DNA from: Quadrisphaera sp. DSM 44207
Lineage (GTDB): Bacteria; Actinomycetota; Actinomycetes; Actinomycetales; Quadrisphaeraceae
Assembly: GCF_900101335.1 (NCBI RefSeq)
Contig: NZ_FNKA01000003.1
Span: 310,001-374,000 of the forward strand
Reading direction: 5' to 3'
Length of the DNA stretch: 64,000 nt
Shown here piece after piece: positions 34,380-42,486 of this stretch. The position numbers were made by a program, and so were the translations under genes. The first letter of the stretch is position 1; each line of letters starts with the position of its first letter. A model generated the notes under the pieces. That model made no database searches, was not told the origin of the DNA, and saw only the letters and a program-made list of their open reading frames with translations.

Positions 34380-35381
34380 GTGGCGGACGCGGTGAGGGCC
34401 GAGGGCCTGGTCAAGCGCTACGGGACGACGACGGCGCTGGCGGGGGTGAGCCTCGCGGTGCCCGAGGGCACCGTGCTGGCGCTGCTCGGGCCCAACGGCG
34501 CGGGCAAGACGACGACCGTGCGCATCCTCACGACGCTGCTGGAGCCGGACGAGGGCCGCGCCGAGGTGGCGGGCGTCGACGTCCTCGCCGACCCGCGCCG
34601 GGTGCGCGAGCGGATCGGGGTCTCCGGGCAGTACGCGGCGGTCGACGACTACCTGACCGGCTTCGAGAACCTGCGCATGGTCGGGCGGCTGTACCACCTC
34701 GGTCGCGCCCGGGCCACGGCGCGGGCGCGCGAGCTGCTGGAGCTGTTCTCCCTCACCGAGGCCGCCGACCGGCCCGTGAAGGGCTACTCCGGCGGCATGC
34801 GCCGCCGCCTCGACCTCGCCGGCGCGCTGGTCGCCGAGCCGCCCGTGCTGTTCCTCGACGAGCCGACGACGGGCCTGGACCCGCGCAGCCGCGCCGACAT
34901 GTGGGAGCTGCTGCAGGGCCTGGTGCGCGGCGGCACCACCGTGGTGCTGACCACGCAGTACCTGGAGGAGGCCGACCTGCTCGCCGACGACATCGTGGTC
35001 ATCGACCACGGGCGCACGATCGCCCAGGGCACCTCCGACGAGCTCAAGCGGCAGGTGGGCGGCGAGCGGGTGGAGGTCGTGGTGGAGGACCCGGCGCAGC
35101 TGGCCCTGGCCCGCTCGCTGCTGGGCGAGGTGGCGGTGGGGGAGGTGAGCGTCGAGGAGCACACCCGCCGGGTCACCGCACCGGTCTCCGGCGGCGCCCC
35201 GGTGCTGGTCGCGGTCCTGCAGCGCCTCGGCGGCGCCGGGGTCGCGCTGATGGACGCCGGGCTGCGCCGCCCCACGATGGACGACGTCTTCCTCACCCTC
35301 ACCGGCCGCACGACCGACGAGGACGCCGCACCGGCCGGGGTGCCGGCGCAGGCCCGCCAGGAGCAGGAGGTGCGCCGGTGA
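34380..35381 (+). CDS. ABC exporter ATP-binding protein, DrrA type
   Basis: The protein (333 aa) has Walker A GPNGAGKTTT (about residues 37-46), Q-loop GVSGQYAAVDDYLTG, signature YSGGMRRRLDLA, Walker B VLFLDEPTTGLD and switch TTQYLEEADLLAD. The C-terminal 90 residues match the DrrA-type extension. DrrA-type ATPases energise drug or lipid efflux with a DrrB permease, encoded immediately downstream with a GTGA overlap. Substrate unknown. Confidence 0.92.
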   Translation: MADAVRAEGLVKRYGTTTALAGVSLAVPEGTVLALLGPNGAGKTTTVRILTTLLEPDEGRAEVAGVDVLADPRRVRERIGVSGQYAAVDDYLTGFENLRMVGRLYHLGRARATARARELLELFSLTEAADRPVKGYSGGMRRRLDLAGALVAEPPVLFLDEPTTGLDPRSRADMWELLQGLVRGGTTVVLTTQYLEEADLLADDIVVIDHGRTIAQGTSDELKRQVGGERVEVVVEDPAQLALARSLLGEVAVGEVSVEEHTRRVTAPVSGGAPVLVAVLQRLGGAGVALMDAGLRRPTMDDVFLTLTGRTTDEDAAPAGVPAQARQEQEVRR

Positions 35382-36190
35382 GCGCGCTCGGCACCAGCCT
35401 CGCCGACGGGCTCGTGCTCGCCGGCCGCAACGTCACCAAGATCCGCCGGGTGCCGGAGCTGCTCGTCGGCAGCACCGTGGCCCCGATCATGTTCATCCTG
35501 CTGTTCGCCTACGTCTTCGGCAGCGCCATCGCGGCGCCCGAGGGGGTGGGCTACCGCGAGTTCCTCGTCCCGGGGATCTTCGTGCAGACGGTGATCTTCG
35601 GGGCCACGATCACCGGCGCGGGCCTGGCCGACGACATCCAGAAGGGCATCGTCGACCGCTTCCGCTCGCTGCCCATCGCCCGCTCGGCCGTGCTCGTCGG
35701 GCGCACCGGCAGCGACGTCGTGGGCAACGTCCTCGTCATGGTCGTGATGTCGGTGACCGGGCTGCTCGTCGGGTGGCGCATCCGCGACGGCGTGGTCGAG
35801 GCCGTCCTCGGCTACGCCCTGCTGCTCTTCTTCGCCTACGCCTTCTCGTGGGTGATGGCCTGGCTCGGCCTGCTCATGCGCAGCCCCGAGGCCTTCAACC
35901 AGCTGACGTTCATCGTCGTCTTCCCGGTGACGTTCATCGCCAACACCTTCGTGCCGACGAATAACTTCCCCTCGGTGCTGCGCGTGTTCGCCGACTGGAA
36001 CCCGGTCTCGTCGCTGGCGCTGGCCTCGCGCGAGCTGTTCGGCAACGTCAGCCCTGCCGGCGAGGCCGCCGTGCCGCAGGCGTGGTCGCTGCAGCACCCT
36101 GCGCTGTACAGCCTGGCGTGGGCGCTGCTGCTGCTGGTGGTCTTCGTGCCGCTGGCCACCCGCCAGTACCGGCGGGCCACCAGCCGCTGA
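35378..36190 (+). CDS. ABC-2 type exporter permease, DrrB type
   Basis: The protein (270 aa) has six predicted membrane helices and DrrB family features: NVTKIRRVPELLVGSTVAPIMF spread over residues about 17-38, FLVPGIFVQTVIFG, DIQKGIVDRFRSLPIARSAVLVGR across the cytoplasmic loop and AFNQLTFIVVFPVTFIANTFVP near the fifth helix. It forms the transport channel with the preceding ATPase. The stop is followed by a hairpin shared with convergent greA. Confidence 0.92.
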   Translation: MSALGTSLADGLVLAGRNVTKIRRVPELLVGSTVAPIMFILLFAYVFGSAIAAPEGVGYREFLVPGIFVQTVIFGATITGAGLADDIQKGIVDRFRSLPIARSAVLVGRTGSDVVGNVLVMVVMSVTGLLVGWRIRDGVVEAVLGYALLLFFAYAFSWVMAWLGLLMRSPEAFNQLTFIVVFPVTFIANTFVPTNNFPSVLRVFADWNPVSSLALASRELFGNVSPAGEAAVPQAWSLQHPALYSLAWALLLLVVFVPLATRQYRRATSR

Positions 36191-36191
36191 G

Positions 36192-36209
36192 CGCCCCGCC
36201 CGCGGGGCG
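36192..36209. terminator. hairpin between drrB-type gene and greA
   Basis: Eight-nt perfect arms (36192-36199 and 36202-36209) sit just after the permease stop and before the greA stop on the other strand; likely bidirectional. Confidence 0.5.
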
Positions 36210-36230
36210 GCTCGGCCGGCGCCGGGCGGC

Positions 36231-36725
36231 TCAGCCGCGGAAGGGCTCCGCGGAGACCACGGTGACCGCGATCTCCCTGCCGCTGGGCGCCGTGTAGGTG
36301 GCGGTGTCCCCCGCGCGCTTGCCGATGATCGCCGCGCCCAGGGGGGAGCGCTCGCTGTAGACGTCGAGGTCGGTGCCGCCCCCGACCTCGCGCGAGCCGA
36401 GCAGGAAGCGCATCTCGCTGCCCGCGACGGTGGCGGTGACCACCATGCCGGGGCCCACCACGTCGCTGTCCGCGGCGGCCTCGCCCACCTGGGCCGTGCG
36501 CAGCAGCTCCTCGAGCTGGCGGATGCGCGCCTCCTGCTTGCCCTGCTCGTCCTTGGCGGCGTGGTAGCCGCCGTTCTCCTTGAGGTCGCCCTCCTGGCGG
36601 GCGGCGTCGATGCGTCGCGCGATCTCCGCGCGGCCCTCGCCCCTGCGGTGCTCCAGCTCGGCCTGCAGGCGGTCGTACGCCTCCTGCGTCAGCCAGGTGA
36701 CGCCGGTGTTCGTCGTCTCGGCCAT
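36231..36725 (-). CDS. greA: transcription elongation factor GreA
   Basis: The protein (164 aa) has the GreA layout: an N-terminal coiled coil with the acidic tip GDLKENGGYHAAKDEQG (residues about 46-62) and a C-terminal globular domain (SPLGAAIIGKRAGD). It rescues arrested RNA polymerase by stimulating transcript cleavage. A GAGGAGG box lies 4 nt upstream of the ATG. The DUF4307 gene follows upstream on the same strand, 95 bp away. Confidence 0.96.
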   Translation of the reverse strand: MAETTNTGVTWLTQEAYDRLQAELEHRRGEGRAEIARRIDAARQEGDLKENGGYHAAKDEQGKQEARIRQLEELLRTAQVGEAAADSDVVGPGMVVTATVAGSEMRFLLGSREVGGGTDLDVYSERSPLGAAIIGKRAGDTATYTAPSGREIAVTVVSAEPFRG

Positions 36726-36820
36726 GGGTCCTCCTCGGTGCGGGGGGCGGGTGCGGGCACCGCCCCACCGCGGGTCACGAGCCGTCGAGGTTAGCAGCGG
36801 TGGGCACCGGCGCCCCAGCG

Positions 36821-37219
36821 TCACAGCACGGTGCACTCGCGCACCTGGCCGGTCACCGCGCGCTCCTGCGTGCGCACGGTGGCGGTCGCCGTGGCGCCCC
36901 GCTGCGGCGCGGGCCCGACGTCCGCGGACGTCAGGCCCACCCGCGCGAAGGTGGAACTGAGGGCCTCGACCTCGCAGCGCGCCGTCGCCTCCGGGTCCTT
37001 GGCGACGGTGAAGGTGACCACGACCGTGCCGTCGTCGACGACGTCGTAGCCCTGCGTCTCCCAGCGCACCTCGCGGCCCGCGGCCGCCAGCCCCGCCCAC
37101 ACCACCCAGGCGAGCGCCGCGGCGGCCAGGACGGCGACGCCGGCCACGACCCGGCGGCGCCGGCGCGGGGCACCGGCCTCGCCGTACCGGTCGGCGGGCC
37201 GGCGCAGCGGGGTGCTCAC
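36821..37219 (-). CDS. DUF4307 family membrane protein
   Basis: The protein (132 aa) has a basic N-terminus, one membrane helix (about 26-46) and an extracytoplasmic beta-rich domain with two cysteines (ARCEVEAL and VRECTVL). This is the DUF4307 pattern, an actinobacterial family commonly encoded beside mca and greA. Function unknown. The GTG start has a GGGAGG box. It is divergent from mca. Confidence 0.85.
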   Translation of the reverse strand: MSTPLRRPADRYGEAGAPRRRRRVVAGVAVLAAAALAWVVWAGLAAAGREVRWETQGYDVVDDGTVVVTFTVAKDPEATARCEVEALSSTFARVGLTSADVGPAPQRGATATATVRTQERAVTGQVRECTVL

Positions 37220-37407
37220 GGCGGCCCTCCCGGACGCTCGGCGCGTGCTGTCGGCTGGTGCGCGATGATTGTCCCGCGCTCCCGCGGGACGCCCGGCACC
37301 GGGCTCCCGCCCGCGGCGCCGCCTCGGCGCCGTCCGACAGCGGCGGCGGGGGAGCACCGAGGAGCAGGCAGAAGCACGATCACCAGCACTGATGTGGAGG
37401 TCCGCGC

Positions 37408-38364
37408 GTGAGCAGTGGTGCCGGCAGCGGTCAGGGGCTGCGCCTCATGGCCGTGCACGCCCACCCCGACGACGAGTCGAGCAAGGGCGCCGCGACGACG
37501 GCGCGCTACGCCGCCGAGGGCGTGGAGGTCCTCGTCGTCAGCTGCACGGGCGGTGAGCGCGGCGACGTGCTCAACCCGCGGCTGAAGGACGACCCGCACG
37601 TGCTGCGGGACATGGCGCAGGTGCGCCGCGAGGAGATGGCCGCCGCGGCGGCCGTGCTCGGGGTGCGCCACGAGTGGCTCGGGTTCGTCGACTCCGGGCT
37701 GCCCGAGGGCGACCCCCTGCCGCCGCTGCCGCCGGGGTGCTTCGCGCTGGAGTCGCTGGAGGCGGCCGCGGAGCCGCTCGTGGGGCTGGTCCGCCGCTTC
37801 CGCCCGCACGTGATGACGACCTACGACGAGAACGGCGACTACCCGCACCCGGACCACATCATGTGCCACCGGGTGTCGGTGGAGGCCTTCGAGGCCGCCG
37901 GCGACCCGGACCGCTACCCGGGCGCGGGGCACGGCGCCGCGCCGTGGCAGCCGCTGAAGCTGTACTACAACGCCCGCTCCCGCGGGCGGACCCTCGCCTT
38001 CCACGAGCACCTGGTCGCCGAGGGCCGCGAGTCCCCGTACGTGGGCTGGATGGAGCGCTGGAAGACCGAGCCTGAGCGCACCGTGACCACGCGCGTGCCC
38101 GTCGCCGGCTGGTTCGGCGTGCGCGACCGCGCGCTGCTCGCGCACGCCACGCAGATCGACCCCGACGGCTTCTGGTTCGCCGTGGACCGCCGCGTCGAGG
38201 CGGAGCTGTGGCCCACGGAGGACTACGAGCTGGCGCGCTCCCTCGTGCCGACCACCGTGCCCGAGGACGACCTGTTCGCCGGCGTGCGCGAGCACCTGGC
38301 GTCCTCCTCCGGCGTCGCCGCGGCGGCCTGGTCCGGCGAGGCGGGGTCGAGCGCCGGTGCCTGA
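37408..38364 (+). CDS. mca: mycothiol conjugate amidase
   Basis: The protein (318 aa) is a LmbE/PIG-L-fold zinc amidase. The zinc motif HAHPDDES is at residues 17-24 (His19, Asp22 as ligands) and the second motif is YPHPDHIMCHR. Mca cleaves mycothiol S-conjugates to mercapturic acids for export, a detoxification path specific to actinobacteria. Length and neighbours (DUF4307, greA) favour Mca over MshB. The GTG start has GGAGG at 37397-37401. The stop overlaps the next gene by 8 nt. Confidence 0.92.
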   Translation: MSSGAGSGQGLRLMAVHAHPDDESSKGAATTARYAAEGVEVLVVSCTGGERGDVLNPRLKDDPHVLRDMAQVRREEMAAAAAVLGVRHEWLGFVDSGLPEGDPLPPLPPGCFALESLEAAAEPLVGLVRRFRPHVMTTYDENGDYPHPDHIMCHRVSVEAFEAAGDPDRYPGAGHGAAPWQPLKLYYNARSRGRTLAFHEHLVAEGRESPYVGWMERWKTEPERTVTTRVPVAGWFGVRDRALLAHATQIDPDGFWFAVDRRVEAELWPTEDYELARSLVPTTVPEDDLFAGVREHLASSSGVAAAAWSGEAGSSAGA

Positions 38365-38635
38365 CCCGGTGCTGCTGCCGGTGCTGCTGCCGGTGCTGCT
38401 GCCGGTGCTGGGCCTCGCGCCCTCGCCGGAGGCCCCGGCGGGCGTCGACCCCAACGACGTCACCCCGGGCTTCTCCGGCTTCCTGGCCACCTTCCTGCTC
38501 GCGCTGGCCGTCGTCCTGCTCGCGCTCTCCCTGGTGCGCAGGCTGCGCCGGATCCGCTACCGGGCGGAGCTGGAGGCCCGCCAGGAGGCCGAGCGGGGCG
38601 GCGACGCCGACGGTCCGCCCGCTCGCGGCGCCTGA
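38357..38635 (+). CDS. small membrane protein downstream of mca
   Basis: The protein (92 aa) has a VLLP repeat leader, a DPNDVTPGFSGFL motif and one membrane helix (about 42-60) followed by a basic tail. Small proteins with a DPN-x-VTPG-x-x-GF motif commonly follow mca in actinobacteria; function unknown. The leader is encoded by 12-bp tandem repeats (38366-38413). Its stop codon lies inside a 55-bp tandem duplication that also carries the start of the next gene. Confidence 0.7.
   Translation: MPDPVLLPVLLPVLLPVLGLAPSPEAPAGVDPNDVTPGFSGFLATFLLALAVVLLALSLVRRLRRIRYRAELEARQEAERGGDADGPPARGA
38366..38413 (+). repeat. 12-bp tandem repeat coding for VLLP units
   Basis: Three perfect 12-bp units (CCGGTGCTGCTG) and a fourth partial unit encode the hydrophobic N-terminus of the small membrane protein. 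Confidence 0.85.
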
Positions 38636-38736
38636 GCGGGCGCGGGCGGGGAGATCGGGGGAGACGTGGAGGCACGCGCGTGGCGCCTGAGCGGGCGCGG
38701 GCGGGGAGATCGGGGGAGACGTGGAGGCACGCGCGT
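38627..38736 (+). repeat. perfect 55-bp tandem duplication over a gene start
   Basis: Positions 38627-38681 and 38682-38736 are identical over 55 bp, with 8 further matching bases after. Each copy contains the same purine-rich ribosome binding site and GTG (38666 and 38721). The copies are out of frame with each other. The second GTG starts the LysM protein; the first opens a different frame. Confidence 0.95.
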
Positions 38737-39530
38737 GGCGCCTGGCCGCCGGTGCGGCCGGGGCCCTGCTCGCCCTGCTCGCGCTCGTCGGCTGGCGCTC
38801 CTCCCAGCTCGACGGCGGGTGGCTGCTGGCCCTGCGCCTGACCGCCCTGCTCGCCGTCGCCGGGCTGCTGGGCACCGTCCTGGTCGCCGGGCGCGCGGCC
38901 CTGCGCCCCCCGGCGCGGCGGGAGGTCGTCGTGCGGCTGCCCGCCCGCGGCGAGCCGACGACGCAGGTGGAGCCGGCGCCCGCCGGCGCCGACCGGCTGC
39001 CCGCCGCGCTCCTGCTCGCGGTCCTCAGCGCCGCCCCGGTGCTCGTCGTCCTCGCCCTGGCCGCGCCGGGCCAGGCCTCCGAGGTCGCGGCGGGCGCCGC
39101 CGCACCCGCCCCGTCCCCCGGCGGCGCGACGAGCACGGGCGGTGGGTCGTCGGCCGCGCAGGAGCCCTCGGCACCGCCGTCGTCGTCATCCCCGCCGTCG
39201 TCGCCGTCGTCATCCCCGCCGTCGTCGCCGTCGTCATCCCCGTCGGCGTCCGGACCGCCGGCGCCGCCCGCGGTCGTCGCTCCCCAGCCGCCGGCGTCCC
39301 CGGACGACGTGGCCGCCGCGCCGACCCCCGCGCCGCTGCCCGCCGCGTGCGAGGTCGTGGTCCAGCGCGGCGACAGCCTGTGGGCGATCGCCGCGCGGCA
39401 GCTCGGCCCGGACGCCGCGCCGGGCGCCGTGGCCGAGCGGTGGCGGGCGCTGTACGCCGGCAACCGCGCCGTGGTCGGCGACGACCCGGACCTCGTCCTG
39501 CCGGGGCAGCTGCTCCGGACCTGCGGGTGA
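38721..39530 (+). CDS. LysM-domain membrane protein
   Basis: The protein (269 aa) has two to three N-terminal membrane helices (about 7-60, 93-118), a Ser/Pro/Ala-rich extracytoplasmic linker (about 130-205) and a C-terminal LysM-like domain (VVVQRGDSLWAIAARQLG near residues 212-229, ending LPGQLLRTCG). LysM binds peptidoglycan or chitin-like glycans. The linker is coded partly by 24-bp repeats (39182-39250). The GTG at 38721 was chosen because it alone gives the LysM frame; an identical out-of-frame start lies 55 bp upstream. GTGA overlap with the channel gene. Confidence 0.85.
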   Translation: MEARAWRLAAGAAGALLALLALVGWRSSQLDGGWLLALRLTALLAVAGLLGTVLVAGRAALRPPARREVVVRLPARGEPTTQVEPAPAGADRLPAALLLAVLSAAPVLVVLALAAPGQASEVAAGAAAPAPSPGGATSTGGGSSAAQEPSAPPSSSSPPSSPSSSPPSSPSSSPSASGPPAPPAVVAPQPPASPDDVAAAPTPAPLPAACEVVVQRGDSLWAIAARQLGPDAAPGAVAERWRALYAGNRAVVGDDPDLVLPGQLLRTCG

Positions 39531-40327
39531 GCCCGCCGCCGGGTGCCGGTGCGCCGAGCAGCGGGGCCGTGCCCGCCCCCGTGGCCGAGCAGCGGCTGAC
39601 CCGCGCCGAGGCGCTGGCCCGCCGCCTCGACCGGCCGATGGGCGCGCTCGGCGTCGTCTTCCTCTTCGTCGTCCTCGGCCAGGGCCTCGCCGAGGACCCC
39701 GTGCTCGTGCGGGTCCTCGCCGTCCTCGGCTGGCTGCTGTGGGCGGTCTTCGTCGCCGAGCTCGCGCTGCGCGCCGCCGTCGCCCGCGACCAGCGCCGCT
39801 TCTGGCGCCGCAACTGGTGGCAGGTGCTCTTCCTGGCCGTGCCGTTCCTGCGCTTCCTGCGGGCGCTGAGCGCGCTGCGCGTGGCGCGGGCGGCCCGGGT
39901 GGCCCGGGTGGCCCGGGTGGGCAGCGTGCTGTCGGCGGCGGTGCGCGGGTCGCGCTCGGCGGGCCGCCTGCTCAGCGGCCGCATCGCCTGGCTGGCGACG
40001 GTCACGGTCGTCGTGGTGCTGGCGTCCAGCCAGCTCCTGCACGTCCTCGGGGCCTACCCGGCGTACGGCGACGCGCTGCACGCCGCCGCGCTGGCGACGA
40101 TCACCGGGGAGCCGCTGAGCGCCCCCGGGGGCTTCGCCCGCGTGCTCGAGGTGATCCTCGCCGTCTACTCCGTGGCCGTGTTCGCGACCCTCGCCGGCGC
40201 GCTGGGCGCCTACTTCCTCGCGCGGGCCCCCGACGCGGGCGGCGCGGCCCCGTCCGGCGCCGGGCCGGACGGGGAGGGGCCGGGCGGCGCGGGGCCGGAC
40301 GTCCCGGGGCCGGGCGGCGCCGGCTGA
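39527..40327 (+). CDS. voltage-sensor-type ion channel, non-canonical filter
   Basis: The protein (266 aa) has S1-S4-like helices (about 35-130), with an S4 segment in which Arg recurs every third residue (ALRVARAARVARVARVG). S5, a pore-loop region and S6 (ARVLEVILAVYSVAVFATLAG) follow. At the expected selectivity filter I read ATITGEPLS rather than TVGYG, so ion selectivity is uncertain. The last ~30 residues are a Gly/Pro repeat tail that overlaps the convergent kinase gene by 118 bp. Confidence 0.78.
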   Translation: MSPPPGAGAPSSGAVPAPVAEQRLTRAEALARRLDRPMGALGVVFLFVVLGQGLAEDPVLVRVLAVLGWLLWAVFVAELALRAAVARDQRRFWRRNWWQVLFLAVPFLRFLRALSALRVARAARVARVARVGSVLSAAVRGSRSAGRLLSGRIAWLATVTVVVVLASSQLLHVLGAYPAYGDALHAAALATITGEPLSAPGGFARVLEVILAVYSVAVFATLAGALGAYFLARAPDAGGAAPSGAGPDGEGPGGAGPDVPGPGGAG

Positions 40328-41838
40328 GCGCCCAGCGCGTGGACGGTCCCGCGCACGGCCAGCCAGGCGCTGCGGAAGAGCGCCAGGCGCTCGGCGGTCC
40401 AGGCGGCCAGCGCCGGGTCGGGGTCGGTGCGCTCCGCGGCGCGCAGCGGCGGCGGCAGGCGCATCCCCGCGCCGGTGGCGGCGGTGCGGGCGGCGCCGAG
40501 CACGGAGTGCTCCTCGTGCGGGCTGCGCAGCACCGGCAGGCCGCTGGCGTCGGCGAGCACCTGCCGCCACAGGGCGCTGCGGGCCCCGCCGCCGGAGGCG
40601 ACGAGGCGCGTCGGGGCGGCGCCGGCCCCGCCGAGGACGGCGAGGCAGTCCACGAGGGCGAACGCCACACCCTCGACCACCGCGCGAGCCAGGTGCCCGC
40701 GCGAGTGCTCGAGCGCCAGGCCGAGGAACGCCCCGCGCGCGGCCGGGTCCAGGTGCGGCGTGCGCTCCCCGGCGAGGTAGGGCAGGAACAGCAGCCCCTG
40801 CGCGCCCGGCCCGGCCAGCTCCGCCTCGCGCAGCAGCGCGCCCACGTCCGCCCCGCCGCCCGCACCGCCCGAGCCGCCCGCACCGCCCGCACCGCCCGGG
40901 CCGGCGAGGGCGTCGGCGAGCCAGCGCAGCGACAGGCCCGCCGTGAGCATCGCGCCCTGCAGCAGCCACCGGCCGGGCAGGTGGCACAGCACGTGCAGGC
41001 CCGGGGCCGGGTCGGGCACGGGCGCGTGCGTCAGGGCCAGCACCGTGCCGCCGCTGCTGATCGCCGCGGCGGCCGTGCCCGGCTCCTCCAGCTCCAGCGC
41101 GAGCGCCGCCATCGACTGGTCGCTGCCGCCCGTGACCACCGGGGTGCCGGCGGGCAGGCCGGTGCGCTCGGCGGCGGCCGCGGTCACCTCCCCGGCGACC
41201 TCCTGCGTGGGCAGCACCGGGGGCAGCAGGCCGGCGGCCTCCCCGAGCAGGGCGGTCAGCTCCGGCGACCAGGCGCGCGCCGCGACGTCGAGGAGCAGGG
41301 TGCCGCTCGCGTCCGTCGGGTCGGTGCCCAGGCGCCCGGTCAGGCGGGCGCGCACGGCGTCCTTGGGCAGCAGGACGGCGGCCGCCCGCGCCAGCGCCCG
41401 CGGCTCGTGCTCGGCCAGCCACGCCAGGGTGGGCCCGAGCATGCCGGGGGAGGGCGGCAGGCCGCAGATCGCGTGCCACCGGGCGGCGCCGACCCGCTCG
41501 CACCAGCGCCGCACCACCTCCTGCGTGCGCCGGTCGGGCCACGCGACGGCGGGCCGCACCGGCAGCCCCGCGGCGTCCACGAGCACGGTGCCGTGCATCT
41601 GCCCCGACAGGGACGCCGCGGCCACCTCGCACCCGCGCACGGCGTCGTCGGCCAGCACCTCGCGCAGGCAGTCGGCGGTCGCCTCCCACCAGGTGGCCGG
41701 GTCCTGCTCGGCCCAGCCCGGGTGCGGGGCGCTCAGCGGGTAGGAGCGGGCGCGCACGGCCAGGGAGCGCCCGTCCTCCGCGAGCGCGAGGACCCGCACG
41801 CTCGAGGTGCCCAGGTCGATGCCGACGACGCACCTCAC
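40210..41838 (-). CDS. FGGY-family carbohydrate kinase, xylulokinase-like
   Basis: The protein (542 aa) has the FGGY N-terminal GIDLGTSSVRVLA phosphate motif, SLSGQMHGTVLVD (typical of xylulokinases), the AWPDRRT segment and the C-terminal LVASGGGARSALWRQVLAD signature. Xylulose is the likely substrate, but no xylose operon is present. A Gly/Ala-rich insert of about 20 residues near 355-375 and a Pro/Gly tail are extra. The tail overlaps the channel gene tail on the other strand. TACGGT lies 6 nt before its GTG. Confidence 0.85.
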   Translation of the reverse strand: MRCVVGIDLGTSSVRVLALAEDGRSLAVRARSYPLSAPHPGWAEQDPATWWEATADCLREVLADDAVRGCEVAAASLSGQMHGTVLVDAAGLPVRPAVAWPDRRTQEVVRRWCERVGAARWHAICGLPPSPGMLGPTLAWLAEHEPRALARAAAVLLPKDAVRARLTGRLGTDPTDASGTLLLDVAARAWSPELTALLGEAAGLLPPVLPTQEVAGEVTAAAAERTGLPAGTPVVTGGSDQSMAALALELEEPGTAAAAISSGGTVLALTHAPVPDPAPGLHVLCHLPGRWLLQGAMLTAGLSLRWLADALAGPGGAGGAGGSGGAGGGADVGALLREAELAGPGAQGLLFLPYLAGERTPHLDPAARGAFLGLALEHSRGHLARAVVEGVAFALVDCLAVLGGAGAAPTRLVASGGGARSALWRQVLADASGLPVLRSPHEEHSVLGAARTAATGAGMRLPPPLRAAERTDPDPALAAWTAERLALFRSAWLAVRGTVHALGAQPAPPGPGTSGPAPPGPSPSGPAPDGAAPPASGARARK

Positions 41839-41844
41839 CCCGGC

Positions 41845-41850
41845 ACCGTA
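41845..41850 (-). promoter_or_regulatory. putative -10 element, leaderless start
   Basis: TACGGT on the minus strand ends 6 nt before the GTG at 41838. Confidence 0.45.
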
Positions 41851-41921
41851 CCCAGCGCCGCCCTCGAGCGCCGTCCCGCGCGGTCCTCCTGAGCCGTCGT
41901 CCCGAGCGGCCGGTGCCCGCC

Positions 41922-42335
41922 TCAGCCGCTGAACGCCCGGCGACCGGCCTCGGCCACCTGGTGGTCCTCGTCGACCGTGCCGGCGCTGACCCCGACGCCA
42001 CCCGCGACCGCGCCGTCCGGCGTGCGCAGCAGCACCCCGCCGCCGAAGACGACCAGGCGGCCCCCGGTCGTGGACTCGATCCCGAACAGCGGCGCGCCCG
42101 GCTGAACGAGGGGCGCCAGGTCGCGGGTGTCCATCTGGAACAGCACGGCGGTCAGGGCCTTGCGCTGGCTGATCTCCTCGCCGATGAGCTTGGTGTCGTC
42201 CATGGCGGCGAAGGCGACGAGGTTGCCCCCGTCGTCCACGACCGCGACGTTCATGGGCTGGCCGACCGCGCGCGCCTCGGCCTGGCAGGCCTCGAGGACG
42301 GCGGTCGCCTGCTGCAGCGTGATGTTCCTGGCCAT
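41922..42335 (-). CDS. DUF336 (GlcG/HbpS-like) heme- or cofactor-binding protein
   Basis: The protein (137 aa) matches the GlcG/HbpS family: ITLQQATAVLEACQAEA at the N-terminus, MNVAVVDDGGNLVAFAAMDD (residues about 28-47) and the glycine-rich FGGGVLLRTPDGAVAGGVGVSAG spread near the C-terminus. Members include a secreted heme-binding sensor protein in Streptomyces and GlcG; most are uncharacterised. There is no signal peptide, so it is probably cytoplasmic. The C-terminal DEDHQVAEAG is family typical. Confidence 0.85.
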   Translation of the reverse strand: MARNITLQQATAVLEACQAEARAVGQPMNVAVVDDGGNLVAFAAMDDTKLIGEEISQRKALTAVLFQMDTRDLAPLVQPGAPLFGIESTTGGRLVVFGGGVLLRTPDGAVAGGVGVSAGTVDEDHQVAEAGRRAFSG

Positions 42336-42486
42336 GGGCCCCCCTGCTGGAGCGGCCCCGGCCCGCCCGGCGCCGACCGGCTCAGTGAACGCCGCGGCCG
42401 GGAGGCGTCGCATGGGGCGAAGCACCCATCTGCGCGGTCGCGTCCCGTACGGGCGCGGCGGCTCGGGCGGCGGCTCGGGCGGCGGC

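Noticed and set aside
37408-38364. MshB (mycothiol biosynthesis deacetylase) instead of Mca
   Set aside because: Both share the zinc motif, but neighbours greA, DUF4307 and the DPN-VTPG small protein, and the overall pattern, match Mca.
38666-39526. N-terminal extension of the channel protein from the first duplicated GTG
   Set aside because: The reading is Arg/Pro-rich with no domain and overlaps the LysM gene in another frame; the channel has its own GTGA-coupled start at 39527.
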